Of a stretch of 64,000 nt of DNA, positions 27,295 to 36,900 are shown piece by piece. The DNA is from Nonomuraea longispora. Lineage in GTDB: Bacteria > Actinomycetota > Actinomycetes > Streptosporangiales > Streptosporangiaceae. Positions within the stretch are counted from its first letter, which is position 1. Each line of letters opens with the position of its first letter. Under the pieces are notes generated by a model. It saw only the letters and a program-made list of their open reading frames with translations, did not search any database and was not told the origin of the DNA. Both the position numbers and the translations under genes were made by a program. The stretch lies in assembly GCF_004348345.1 (NCBI RefSeq), contig NZ_SMJZ01000006.1, positions 26,299 through 90,298 on the forward strand. Reading direction: 5' to 3'.

Positions 27295-28005
27295 TCACCA
27301 GCTCAGCAGCTTCGAACGGCCGGTTGGGGCTGGCAGCCGCTCCCGCAGCACCTGCGCGCCCATCGGGAGCAGCGCCACGCAGAGCAGGCCGGTGACCAGC
27401 ACATCAGGGATTGAGGCGCCTTTCAGCACACCCATCCAGGTGCCTCCCGCCAACAACACCATCAAGGAGCGGGCGGTGCCGAAGACGCCCGAGCGCCAGG
27501 CAGCGATGGCCAGCAGGAGCGAGCCGGCGTACTGGCCGACCGAGGCCCAGACAGGTACGCGCCACGGCCCGTAGGAGATGTCGACGTACTCCTTCATAGT
27601 CGCATGTGTCGCCTGGTCCAGCCCGAGCACCTCGGTGAGCTGGAAGGCTGTCTGGTCGGCACCGGCGAAGTACAGCCGGGCGAAAAGCCCGACGACCAGC
27701 AGAGCGGCGCCCCAGAAGGCGAGCTCGCCGCCCACGCATCCAGCCAAGGCGATGAAAGCGGGGAAGAGCAGCACCGCCCCCAGCGCGAAGACCGCGTAGG
27801 AGAGGGTGAGTAGAGCGGGTTCTGAGGTATAGGCGAGTAACTGACCGTAGGCGGCGAACGGCTGCGCCTCGGCCCACGCGTGCTGCTGAGAAGTGAGAGC
27901 GGTGGCCGTGCTCACGTAACGCAGCAGGTATCCGGCGCACAGAGCCACCGGCCCCAAGATAAGCGTCACACCGCCGATCCACCGGCCGGGAAAGAACGTG
28001 TTCAT
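27295..28005 (-). CDS. Integral membrane protein, DUF4386-like layout
   Basis: A 236-residue protein with about six hydrophobic helices (for example IGGVTLILGPVALCAGYLLRY, LLTLSYAVFALGAVLLFPAF, FWGAALLVVGLFARLYF). The layout resembles small actinobacterial DUF4386-type membrane proteins, but I do not see a decisive motif. ATG at 28003-28005; no strong ribosome binding site. Convergent with rplI. Third codon positions are less GC-biased than in the flanking core genes, hinting at later arrival. Confidence 0.68.
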   Translation of the reverse strand: MNTFFPGRWIGGVTLILGPVALCAGYLLRYVSTATALTSQQHAWAEAQPFAAYGQLLAYTSEPALLTLSYAVFALGAVLLFPAFIALAGCVGGELAFWGAALLVVGLFARLYFAGADQTAFQLTEVLGLDQATHATMKEYVDISYGPWRVPVWASVGQYAGSLLLAIAAWRSGVFGTARSLMVLLAGGTWMGVLKGASIPDVLVTGLLCVALLPMGAQVLRERLPAPTGRSKLLSW

Positions 28006-28397
28006 GGAGGGAGCCTGTCAAGGGCGAGCCAGGCGGAACATCCCTCGATCGTCAACCATGACCCCTGTCGAAAGTAGGGTCAGCACGCAACCGAGGCCCC
28101 GTAGGGGTGCTGTCTCCATCTGTTACGCGCCGCCGTGGTCCGCCACCCGCCGTACTTCGGTCGAGGGCCCTCCAGGGAACGGCCTCTGACCCTTCACCGG
28201 CCGAGCGCCGTAACGCGAGCCCACGTGGACCCGTCGCCGTGGTCACAACGTTGCCCATGGTCCATGGTGAGCTACTTGACCATGGTCTTGGGGGGAACGT
28301 TGGGGGTGGTTCGGGAGAGGGGCGCGGGCTGGGAGATTGGTTTGGGCAGCGTAGAATGCCCACGTTTATCTGGCACGTTCCCCCTGGAGGCTAGGCC
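28006..28397. promoter_or_regulatory. Intergenic region with CCATGG/AACGTT repeat cluster
   Basis: No gene is seen in these 392 bp between the divergent membrane-protein gene and the amino-acid transporter operon. Around 28245-28302 it holds CCATGGTCCATGG (28255-28267), the palindrome GACCATGGTC (28278-28287) and two AACGTTG copies about 50 bp apart that bracket them. Such clustered palindromes upstream of a transporter operon suggest a repressor site; the regulator is unknown. Confidence 0.4.
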
Positions 28398-29243
28398 ATG
28401 GCCCGTCCCCTCATACTGCTCGCACTCGCGGTGGCGGTCGTTGGCTGCGCACCCGTTGAGGACACGGCGGCCGCCCCGACCACGTCCACCGCCTGCGCCA
28501 AGGAGCAGCTCCAGCTCGTCACCCCCGGCAAGCTGACCGTCGGCACCGACAAGCCGGCCTACGAGCCGTGGTTCAAGGACGACGACCCGGGCAACGGCCA
28601 GGGGTTCGAGAGCGCGGTGGCGTTCGCCGTGGCGGGGGAGCTCGGATTCGACCGCACCGAGGTGCAGTGGAACACGGTCAAGTTCGACTCGGCGTACGCG
28701 CCGGGCAAGAAGCAGTTCGACTTCGACATCAACCAGGTGTCCATCACGCCTGACCGGGCCAAGGCGGTCGACTTCAGCAAGGGCTACTACACGGTCAAGC
28801 AGGCCGTGGTGGCGGTCGACGGGAGCAAGGTGGCGGGGGCGAAGAGCCTGGCCGAGCTGAAGGACGCGAAGATCGGCGTACAGGTGGGGACGACCTCGCT
28901 CGACGCGGTCAAGAGCGTCATCCAGCCCGGCAAGGACCCCAACGTCTACAACGAGCAGGTGGACGCCGTGAACGCGCTGAAGAACAAGCAGGTGGACGCG
29001 ATCGTCGTCGATCTGCCGACGGCGTTCTACGTGACGTCCGCGCAGGTGGAGAACGCCAAGATCGTGGGCCAGTTCAGCTCGACGGGCGGCACGCCGGAGG
29101 AGTTCGGGCTGGTCATGGAGAAGGGCAGCCCGCTCAGGTCCTGCGTGGACAAGGCCGTGGACACGTTGAAGTCGAAGGGTGAGCTGGCCAGAATCGAGCA
29201 GGAGTGGCTCGGTTCGGCGGCGGGCGCGCCCGAGCTGAAGTGA
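28398..29243 (+). CDS. Amino-acid ABC transporter substrate-binding lipoprotein
   Basis: A 281-residue extracellular binding protein of the polar amino-acid (HisJ/GlnH) family. Signal peptide LILLALAVAVVGC with lipobox Cys17, so it is a lipoprotein anchored to the membrane. Family segments: LTVGTDKPAYEPWF, FDFDINQVSITPDRAKAVDFSKGYY, LKDAKIGVQVGTTSLDAV, VDAIVVDLPTAFYV, and LARIEQEWLG at the end. ATG start 7 nt after GGAGG. First gene of a binding protein-permease-ATPase operon. Ligand is unknown. Confidence 0.92.
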   Translation: MARPLILLALAVAVVGCAPVEDTAAAPTTSTACAKEQLQLVTPGKLTVGTDKPAYEPWFKDDDPGNGQGFESAVAFAVAGELGFDRTEVQWNTVKFDSAYAPGKKQFDFDINQVSITPDRAKAVDFSKGYYTVKQAVVAVDGSKVAGAKSLAELKDAKIGVQVGTTSLDAVKSVIQPGKDPNVYNEQVDAVNALKNKQVDAIVVDLPTAFYVTSAQVENAKIVGQFSSTGGTPEEFGLVMEKGSPLRSCVDKAVDTLKSKGELARIEQEWLGSAAGAPELK

Positions 29244-29247
29244 TGCC

Positions 29248-30090
29248 GTGGTGAGCAAGTGGGTCAAGTCGGAGCGGCAGGCCGAGCGCGAGCGCATGCG
29301 CAGGTCGCGCAGCCGCCGCACGGCCTCCATCGCGACGGCTTCGACGGTCGTCTTCGTCGTCATGGTGGGGTGGATCGTGACGAGCTCGCCGGGCTGGCCG
29401 CGGGTGAGGGAGACGTTCTTCGACTTCGGCGAGTTCCGCGAGGCGCTGCCCGACGTGCTGGACGGGTTTCTGCTCAACATCAAGATGTTCCTGATCGCCG
29501 AGCCGCTGATCCTCGTCGTGGGGCTGCTGGTGGCGCTGGCGAGGGGCATCAGGACGCCCGCGTTCTTCCCGATCCGGGCGCTGGCCACGCTCTACACCGA
29601 CGTCTTCCGCGGCGTGCCGACAATCCTGGTGATCTACCTGGTGGGGTTCGGGCTGCCGGCCCTGCGGTTGCAGGGCATTCCCACCGACCTGGCCACGCTG
29701 GGCATCATCGCGCTGACCCTCTCCTACGGCGCGTACGTGGCGGAGGTGTTCCGCTCGGGCATCGAGTCGATCCATCCCAGCCAGGTGGCCGCGGCCCGCT
29801 CCCTCGGGCTGAGCCACGGCAAGGCCATGCGGTTCGTGGTGTTGCCGCAGGCGACCCGCAGGGTGGTGCCGCCGCTGCTGAACGACTTCGTCTCGCTGCA
29901 GAAGGACACGGCGCTGGTGGCCACCATCGGACCGCTGGAGGCGCTTCGGCAGGCGCAGATCCACGCGGCCAGCACGTTCAACTACACGCCCTACCTCGCC
30001 GCCGCGCTGCTGTTCATCCTGCTCACCATCCCCATGGCCAGGTTCACCGACCATCTGGCCGCACGTACGCGCAGGAGGCGTGGCGTATGA
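29248..30090 (+). CDS. Amino-acid ABC transporter permease
   Basis: A 280-residue HisM/GlnP-type permease. After an Arg-rich N-terminus and a first helix (VVFVVMVGWIV) it has the family core with PAFFPIRALATLYTDVFRGVPTILVIYLVGFGLPAL and the EAA loop EVFRSGIESIHPSQVAAARSLGLS followed by VVLPQATRRVVPPLLNDFVSLQKDTAL. GTG start; the ribosome binding site is weak. It begins 4 bp after the binding-protein gene and overlaps the ATPase gene by ATGA. Confidence 0.92.
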   Translation: MVSKWVKSERQAERERMRRSRSRRTASIATASTVVFVVMVGWIVTSSPGWPRVRETFFDFGEFREALPDVLDGFLLNIKMFLIAEPLILVVGLLVALARGIRTPAFFPIRALATLYTDVFRGVPTILVIYLVGFGLPALRLQGIPTDLATLGIIALTLSYGAYVAEVFRSGIESIHPSQVAAARSLGLSHGKAMRFVVLPQATRRVVPPLLNDFVSLQKDTALVATIGPLEALRQAQIHAASTFNYTPYLAAALLFILLTIPMARFTDHLAARTRRRRGV

Positions 30091-30830
30091 GCGTCCTCTC
30101 GATCGACGGGGTGTGGAAGACCTTCGGCGGGCACAGCGTGCTGCGCGGCATCGACCTGGAGGTCGAGGCGCACGAGGTGGTCAGCCTGATCGGCGCGTCG
30201 GGTTCGGGCAAGTCCACGCTGCTGCGCTGCGTCAACCTGCTGGAGACCGTGGACGACGGCACGATCCACCTCGACGGCGACGAGATCACCGATCCGCGCG
30301 TGAACGTCGACGACGTGCGCAAGCGGCTGGGCATCGTGTTCCAGGCGTTCAACCTGTTCCCGCACATGACCGTGCTCGACAACGTCACGCTGGCGCCCCG
30401 GCAGGTGCACCGGGTGGCCAGGGGGCCGGCGGAGGAGCAGGCGCACGACCTGCTGGCCAGGTTCGGGCTGGCGGACAAGGCGCGGGCCTACCCCGACCAG
30501 CTCTCCGGCGGCCAGCAGCAGCGGGTGGCGATCATCAGGGCGCTGGCCACCCAGCCGCGGCTGATGTTGCTCGACGAGGTCACCTCGGCGCTCGACCCGG
30601 AGCTGGTGGTGGAGGTGCTGGGCATCATCAGGGAGCTCAAGGACGCGGGCATGACGATGATCCTCACCACCCACGAGATGGGCTTCTGCCGGGACATCTC
30701 GGACACGGTCTGCTTCCTCGACGGGGGTGTGCTGTTGGAGAAGGGCCCGCCCGAGAAGATCTTCAACGAGCCGGAGAACGCGCGCACCCGGGAGTTCCTG
30801 AGCAGTGTGCTGGAATCGGGACGGTTCTGA
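30087..30830 (+). CDS. Amino-acid ABC transporter ATP-binding protein
   Basis: A 247-residue ATPase of the polar amino-acid uptake family. Walker A GASGSGKST, Q-loop FQAFNLFPHMTVLDNV, signature LSGGQQQRVAI, Walker B LMLLDEVTSALDPE, and H-loop TTHEMGFCRDI. ATG start overlapping the permease stop (ATGA), with AGGAGG upstream. It powers uptake through the permease encoded just before it. The 3' end is 4 bp from the stop of the convergent APC permease gene. Confidence 0.94.
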   Translation: MSVLSIDGVWKTFGGHSVLRGIDLEVEAHEVVSLIGASGSGKSTLLRCVNLLETVDDGTIHLDGDEITDPRVNVDDVRKRLGIVFQAFNLFPHMTVLDNVTLAPRQVHRVARGPAEEQAHDLLARFGLADKARAYPDQLSGGQQQRVAIIRALATQPRLMLLDEVTSALDPELVVEVLGIIRELKDAGMTMILTTHEMGFCRDISDTVCFLDGGVLLEKGPPEKIFNEPENARTREFLSSVLESGRF

Positions 30831-30834
30831 GAGG

Positions 30835-32307
30835 TCAGCGCCGGTGCCGTCCGCGGGACGGCTCGACGGGGTCGCGGGGGCGGGCCAGCACACTGTGGCG
30901 GCGGCCGTACACGAGGTAGACCAGCAGGCCGAAGGCCATCCACAGGACGAACCACGCCCAGGTCTGCACCCGCAGGTTGACCATGAGCCAGAGGGTGGCG
31001 ACCAGCGAGAGCGCGGGCAGCACGGGTGAGAGCGGCACCCGGAAGCCGCGCTCCAGGCCGGGCATGCGCCGCCGCATCACGATCACGCCCGCCGAGACGA
31101 ACAGGAACGCGAACAGCGCGCCGATCACGACGAACTCCTGCATCGTGAGCACCGGCACGAACTCGGCGAGCAGGATCGCCACGAAGCCGATCAGCAGCGT
31201 CACCCTGGTGGGCGTGTGGTAGCGGCGGCTGACCGACGCCAGCCCGCGGGGGATCAGCCCGTCGCGGGCCATGGAGAACAGCACCCGCGTCTGCCCCACG
31301 ATCAGCACCAGGATCACGGTCGTCAGGCCGAGCACCGCTCCCACGTCGATGACGTGCACCATCCAGTCGACGCCCGCCGTACGGAACGCGCTGGACAGCG
31401 GCGCCTCCACCGAGATCCGCGTGTACGACACCATGCCCACCATGACGAGGGCGACCGCGAGGTAGATGACCGTGGTGAGCACCAGGCTGCGGATCATGCC
31501 CCTGGGCACGGCTTCGGAGGCGTTCACGGTCTCTTCGGCCGCGGTGGCGACCACGTCGAACCCGATGTACGCGAACGCGATGGCCGAGGCCGCCGCGAAG
31601 ATGCCGAACCAGCCGAACGCCTGGCTCTCACCTACCACGATCTCCAGCACGGTGGCCGGCGGGGTCGGCAGCGACCTGGGCGGCACGTAGAACTCGCCGA
31701 TGTTCGCCACGTCGACCTGGGTCAGGCCGACGACGATCACCGCGCCGACGGCCACCAGCTTGGCCGACACCATGATCCACAGTGCCCGCAGTCCGACCCG
31801 CGCGCCGAGTGCGACGATGCCGGTGAGCGTCAGCAGGATCACCAGCACCAGCACGTCGCCGACGAGTTCGGGGTTCGGTACGCGCACGCCGAAGGCGGTG
31901 ACGGCCCCGACCGTGATAGCGGCCCACGCCCTGGCCACCACTGCCGCGGCGAACTGCAGCTCCAGGATGAGCGCCCAGCCGATGATCCACGCCCAGACCT
32001 CGCCGAAGATGACGTACGTGAAGGTGTAGGCGCTGCCGGAGGCCGGCATCGTGGACGCCAGTTCGGCGTAGCACAGGCAGGCGAGCAGGCACGCGATCCC
32101 CGCGATCATGAACGAGAGGATCACGCCGGGACCCGCCGTGGTGGCGGCCTGCCGGCCGGCGATGCTGAAGATGCCCGCACCGATCATCACGCCGAACCCG
32201 AGCACCACGAGATCGGCCGGGCGGTAGACCTCGGCCAGGCTGTGCCGGGCGCCGGTGCGCAGCCCGCGCGCCTCAGAAGGAGGCAGTCGTCGCAGAATCG
32301 TGGACAC
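30835..32307 (-). CDS. APC family amino-acid permease (CAT type)
   Basis: A 490-residue transporter with 12-13 helices. It matches the cationic amino-acid transporter branch: ADLVVLGFGVMIGAGIFSIAG at helix 1, CYAELASTMPASGSAYTFTY at helix 3, and FAYIGFDVVATAAEETVNASEAVPRGM at helix 6. The start is GTG at 32305-32307, 6 nt after GAGGGG; an in-frame upstream start at 32337 would add an unlikely extension. Proximity to the ABC amino-acid importer suggests a small amino-acid transport cluster. Substrate is unknown. Confidence 0.88.
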   Translation of the reverse strand: MSTILRRLPPSEARGLRTGARHSLAEVYRPADLVVLGFGVMIGAGIFSIAGRQAATTAGPGVILSFMIAGIACLLACLCYAELASTMPASGSAYTFTYVIFGEVWAWIIGWALILELQFAAAVVARAWAAITVGAVTAFGVRVPNPELVGDVLVLVILLTLTGIVALGARVGLRALWIMVSAKLVAVGAVIVVGLTQVDVANIGEFYVPPRSLPTPPATVLEIVVGESQAFGWFGIFAAASAIAFAYIGFDVVATAAEETVNASEAVPRGMIRSLVLTTVIYLAVALVMVGMVSYTRISVEAPLSSAFRTAGVDWMVHVIDVGAVLGLTTVILVLIVGQTRVLFSMARDGLIPRGLASVSRRYHTPTRVTLLIGFVAILLAEFVPVLTMQEFVVIGALFAFLFVSAGVIVMRRRMPGLERGFRVPLSPVLPALSLVATLWLMVNLRVQTWAWFVLWMAFGLLVYLVYGRRHSVLARPRDPVEPSRGRHRR

Positions 32308-32372
32308 GGAACACCCCTCAGGGACCTCGCCCACCATGTCTCACCACGTGGATGAGGGCAAGCACGGGCAGG

Positions 32373-33674
32373 TCACGCCCCTGTCACCAGCCAGGCAGTG
32401 CCGGCGGCCCGGCGTACCAGGGTGATCAGGCGCGCGAACATCCACACCCCGAGCGCGCACCAGAGAGCGACCACGCCGAAACCGGTGGCGAGAAATGCGG
32501 CCGGCAGGTAGGCCAGTGTCGTCCACACCCCCGCCCACGCGAGGTAGCGCTGGTCGCCCGCGCCGATCAGCACGCCGTCCAGCACGAACACCACCCCGCA
32601 CACCGGCTGGAACAGCGCGACCGGCCACAACACGGCCAGCAGCAGCCCGGCGACCGCGGGATCGGCGTCGAACAGCCCGGGCAGCAGCGGCCGCGCCGCG
32701 AGCACGAGCCCGCCGAGCGCGATGCCCGACCAGATGCCCCACTGGACCATGCGTCTGGTGGCGTCCTTGGTGGCGGCGACGTCGCCGGCGCCGAGCGAAC
32801 GCCCCGTGATGGCCTGCCCGGCGATGGCGATGGCGTCGAGGGCGAAGGCGAGCAGCGTCCAGACCTGGGTGGCGATGGCGAACGCGGCCAGATGGGCCTG
32901 GCCCATCCTGGTGGCGACCATGGTGGCCACCAGCAGCACGACGCGCAGACATATCGTACGGATGAGCAGCGCGGCCCCCGCCGTGCCCGCCTGCCGGAGC
33001 CCTTCGAGGCGGGGCGTCAGCGCCGTACCGAGCCGCAGCGCCCCTCTGACCACCACGACGAGATAGACGGCGGCGCCCAGCGTCTGCGCCAGCACGGTGC
33101 CCCAGGCCGACCCGGCGATGCCCCACCCCAGGCCCAGCACGAACCAGGCGTTGAGCGCCGCGTTCAGCGCGAACGAGCCCACGGCCACCACCAGCGGCGT
33201 CACCGTGTCCTGCAGCCCGCGCAGCACGCCGGTGCCCGCCAGAACGACCAGCATCCCGGGCGCGCCGAGCAGGCTGATCCGCAGGTACGTCACCGCCTGC
33301 GCGCTCTGTTCCTGCGCCGCCCCGAACACCTCCACGATGGCCGGCGCGAGCGGCCAGCACACGGCGATGAGCGCCACGCCGATGCCCAGCGCCAGCCAGA
33401 TCCCGTCCACGCCGCTGCGCATGGCTCGATCGTGGTTGCCGGCGCCGCTCTGGCGTGCCACGGAGGCCGTGGTGCCGTACGCGAGGAACACACAGAGGTT
33501 GACCAGCGTGGTGAGGACCGCGCCCGCCACCCCCAGCGCGCCCACCGCCGTGGTGCCCAGGCCGTGTCCCACGATGGCGTAGTCGGCCAGCAGGAACAGC
33601 GGTTCGGCGACCAGTGCGCCGAACGCGGGCACGGCCAGCCGCAGGATCTCCCGGTCTCTGGCGGTAATGGGCAT
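32373..33674 (-). CDS. MATE family efflux transporter
   Basis: A 433-residue 12-helix exporter of the DinF-like MATE branch. The first repeat begins REILRLAVPAFGALVAEPLFLLADYAIVGH, the characteristic substrate-cavity segment with the helix 1 Asp; FVLGLGWGIAGSAWGTVLAQ and AIAIAGQAITGRSLGAGD follow. It probably exports a cationic drug or metabolite using a Na+ or H+ gradient. ATG at 33672-33674. A MATE gene directly before dnaB is also present in streptomycetes, so this belongs to the core order. Divergent from dnaB. Confidence 0.9.
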   Translation of the reverse strand: MPITARDREILRLAVPAFGALVAEPLFLLADYAIVGHGLGTTAVGALGVAGAVLTTLVNLCVFLAYGTTASVARQSGAGNHDRAMRSGVDGIWLALGIGVALIAVCWPLAPAIVEVFGAAQEQSAQAVTYLRISLLGAPGMLVVLAGTGVLRGLQDTVTPLVVAVGSFALNAALNAWFVLGLGWGIAGSAWGTVLAQTLGAAVYLVVVVRGALRLGTALTPRLEGLRQAGTAGAALLIRTICLRVVLLVATMVATRMGQAHLAAFAIATQVWTLLAFALDAIAIAGQAITGRSLGAGDVAATKDATRRMVQWGIWSGIALGGLVLAARPLLPGLFDADPAVAGLLLAVLWPVALFQPVCGVVFVLDGVLIGAGDQRYLAWAGVWTTLAYLPAAFLATGFGVVALWCALGVWMFARLITLVRRAAGTAWLVTGA

Positions 33675-33731
33675 TGCTCCATTATGGGCCTTACACGGCA
33701 TGTCGGGAAAACTTTCTTCCCTCCACAGTCG

Positions 33732-33858
33732 GTGGACAGTCTTTGCCCAGGTCAGGATGGGTTCGGTGAAGACCCGAAAAGGTTATCCACAGCCCCGTCC
33801 ACAGGCCTTTCACAGGCTGGGGGCGACAGTGCACAGCTTGACCACAACGTTGTCCACA
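33732..33858. promoter_or_regulatory. Cluster of DnaA-box-like sequences upstream of dnaB
   Basis: The 280-bp gap before dnaB holds TTATCCACA (33783-33791), TTGTCCACA (33850-33858; the actinobacterial consensus), CCGTCCACA (33795-33803) and an inverted partial copy GTGGACAG (33732-33739). Several in 130 bp is well beyond expectation for this base composition. They suggest DnaA control of dnaB transcription. Confidence 0.6.
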
Positions 33859-33954
33859 GGCCACGTTGCCGACTGACCGCGACTCCGAGAAACTGTCAGA
33901 CCGGTCGACTACAAGTGGGGGTGGTGCGACCACCTGCGAGGTTGAGGGGGCGCA

Positions 33955-36900
33955 ATGAGCATTGACGAGGAGACCGGTGGCGCTGGCCCAGGTTTCGAGC
34001 GCACCCCGCCGCACAACATCGACGCGGAGCAGTCGGTGCTGGGCGGCATGCTCCTGTCGAAAGACGCCATCGCCGACGTCGTCGAGATCCTGCGTTCCGA
34101 CGACTTCTACCGCCCCGCGCACCAGATGGTCTACGACGTCATCACCGACCTCTACGGCAGGGGCGAGCCCGCCGACGCCGTCACCGTCTTCGACGAGCTG
34201 CAGAAACGCGGCGAGATGGCCAGGGTCGGCGGCGCCGCCTACCTCCACACCCTCACGGCCGTCGTCCCCACCGCCGCCAACGCCGGCTACTACGCGAAGA
34301 TCGTCCGGGAGCAGGCCATCCTGCGCCGTCTCATCGAGGCCGGCACCCGCATCGTCTCCTTCGGTTACGGCGGCCAGAACGAAGAGGTCGACGACCTCGT
34401 CGACCGCGCCCAGGCCGAGATCTACCAGGTCACCGAGCGCCGCACGTCCGAGGACTACGCGCCGCTGGCCGACATCATGCCCGGCGCACTCGACGAGTTG
34501 GAGGCCATCGGCAGCCGCGGCGGCCAGATGGTCGGCGTGCCCACCGGATTCCAGGACCTCGACCAGCTCACCAACGGCCTCCACCCCGGGCAGATGATCG
34601 TCGTCGCCGCCCGCCCGGCCATCGGGAAGGCGCTCGCGCTCGACACCCCGCTGCCCACGCCTACGGGCTGGACGACGATGGGTGAGGTCAGGGTCGGCGA
34701 TCAGCTGATCGGAGCCGACGGACGCCCGACGCGGGTGGTCGCCGCAACGGACATCATGTACGCCCGGCCGTGCTACGAGGTGGAGTTCAGCGACGGCACC
34801 GTGATCGTCGCGGACGCTCAGCACCAGTGGCGCACCACCACCCGCGCGTCCAGGCGGGCCGCGCACGTCCACTGGTCCGGCACAGCGGTGGAGGAAGCCC
34901 GCCGGTCGGCTTGTACGGAGCCTGACAAGCAGGTCACTCACCGCGAAGCGCTCGCGGTCGTGGGGGACACGTTCCGGTCCGTCGGCAAGATCCCTGCCCG
35001 CGTGGGCGGGCCGGTCCGCACCGGCTACGTACGACACCTCCCCGCCTACCCGGCGGCGGAGCGTGTGACGACGCCGAAGTACGCAGCCCTGACGGCAGAG
35101 CACAAGAGCGTGGTCACCACCGAGGAGATCGCGGCTTCGTTGCGCTGTGGGTCTGACCACCGGCCCAACCACGCGGTGGCGGTCGCGGCGCCCTTCGACC
35201 TCGCGCCACAGGATGTGCCGCTGCCGCCGTACGCGCTCGGCGTCTGGCTCGGTGACGGCGAGAGCGCGGCGGCACGCTTCACCACGACCGACCCTGAGAT
35301 CATCGCCCATCTGAGGGCCGAAGGGCTGCGCATCACGCGGGCGGGCTCCACCATCACCTATCGCATGAGTCTTCCCGTGGCGGCGCCGACGTGTCCTGAT
35401 CGTGGTCGGCCTACGAGCGGCCTGCGATATGGAACCGTTGAGGGCATTCTGCGTACGCTCGGAGTCCTCCGTGACAAGCACATCCCGCCGGTCTACCTGC
35501 GTGCGTCGGAGCAGCAGAGGCGTGAACTGCTGGCCGGCCTGCTCGACACCGGCGGTGATGTCGGCGCAGCCGGGCGGATCCGGCTCGCGCTGACGAACCG
35601 AAGCCTCGCCCATGACGCTTTCGAGCTCGTCCTGAGCCTCGGCTACGAGGCCACCATGCGGACGAAGCCGGTCGACGGCCGGACCGAGTCCACCTGCTAC
35701 GTGATCGACTTCACCACTCCCGACAAGGTCTTCCGGCTGTCCCGCAAGGCGTCCAGGCAGGTTGGCACGGCACAGCCGACCATGCTGGTCCGCTACATCG
35801 TCGACGTCCGCCCTGTCCCATCGCGCCCGGTCCGATGCGTTGAAGTGGACAACGCCGATCACATGTACCTTGCGAGCAGATCATGTATACCGACGCACAA
35901 CAGCACGCTCGGTCTGGATTTCGCCCGGTCTGCGGCTATCAAGCACGGGATGGCCACGGTCATCTTCTCGCTGGAGATGTCCCGCAACGAGATCACCATG
36001 CGCCTGCTGTCCGCCGAGGCCCGCGTGGCGCTGCACGCCATGCGCTCCGGCATGATGGGCGACGACGACTGGACCCGCCTGGCCCGCCGCATGAGCGAGG
36101 TGGCGGAGGCGCCGCTGTTCATCGACGACTCGCCCAACATGTCGATGATGGAGATCCGGGCCAAGTGCCGGCGGCTCAAGCAACGTAACGACCTGAGATT
36201 CGTGGTCATCGACTACCTCCAGCTGATGAGCTCGCCGAAGCGGGTCGAGAGCCGCCAGAACGAAGTCTCCGAAATCTCCCGTGCCATCAAGCTGCTGGCC
36301 AAGGAGCTCGAGGTGCCCGTCATCGCGATCTCCCAGCTCAACCGAGGCCCCGAACAACGCACCGACAAACGCCCACAGGTGTCCGACCTGAGGGAGTCGG
36401 GCTGTTTGACTGCAGATACTCGCATTCTTCGGGCCGACACCGGCGCGGAGGCGTCGCTGGGCGATCTGCTGGAGTCGGGGGCGCGTGACATTCCGGTGTG
36501 GTCCCTTGACGAGAGGCTCCGGCTTGTCCCGCGGACCATGACCCACGTGTTCTCCAGCGGTGTGAAGGACGTCTTCCGGCTGCGGTTGAAGTCCGGCTCG
36601 GAGATCACAGCGACGGCCAACCACCCTTTCATGACCTACGACGGGTGGCGGCCCCTTGGCGAGCTTCGGCCTGGAGTGCGGCTTGCTGTTCCACGGCACG
36701 TCTCAGCACCTCAGAAGCTTCAGGAGTGGCGGGAGGACGAGGTCGTCCTGCTCGCCCACATGATCGGCGACGGATCCTTCGCCAGGCGGCAGCCGATCGG
36801 TCCTCGCAGCCACGAGAAATTCGTCCCTGACGGAGTTTTCTCACTTCCGACGCGGCAGGTCGCCCTGTTCCTGCGGCACCTGTGGGCAACCGATGGGTGC

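Noticed and set aside
33675..33954. Chromosomal replication origin
   Set aside because: Several DnaA-box-like sites are present, but the region is only 280 bp, has few boxes and lies next to dnaB rather than between dnaA and dnaN; promoter control is more likely.
33691..35862. 723-codon minus-strand frame over dnaB
   Set aside because: Antisense to the helicase and intein 1; composition is shadow-like, and it crosses the dnaB promoter region.
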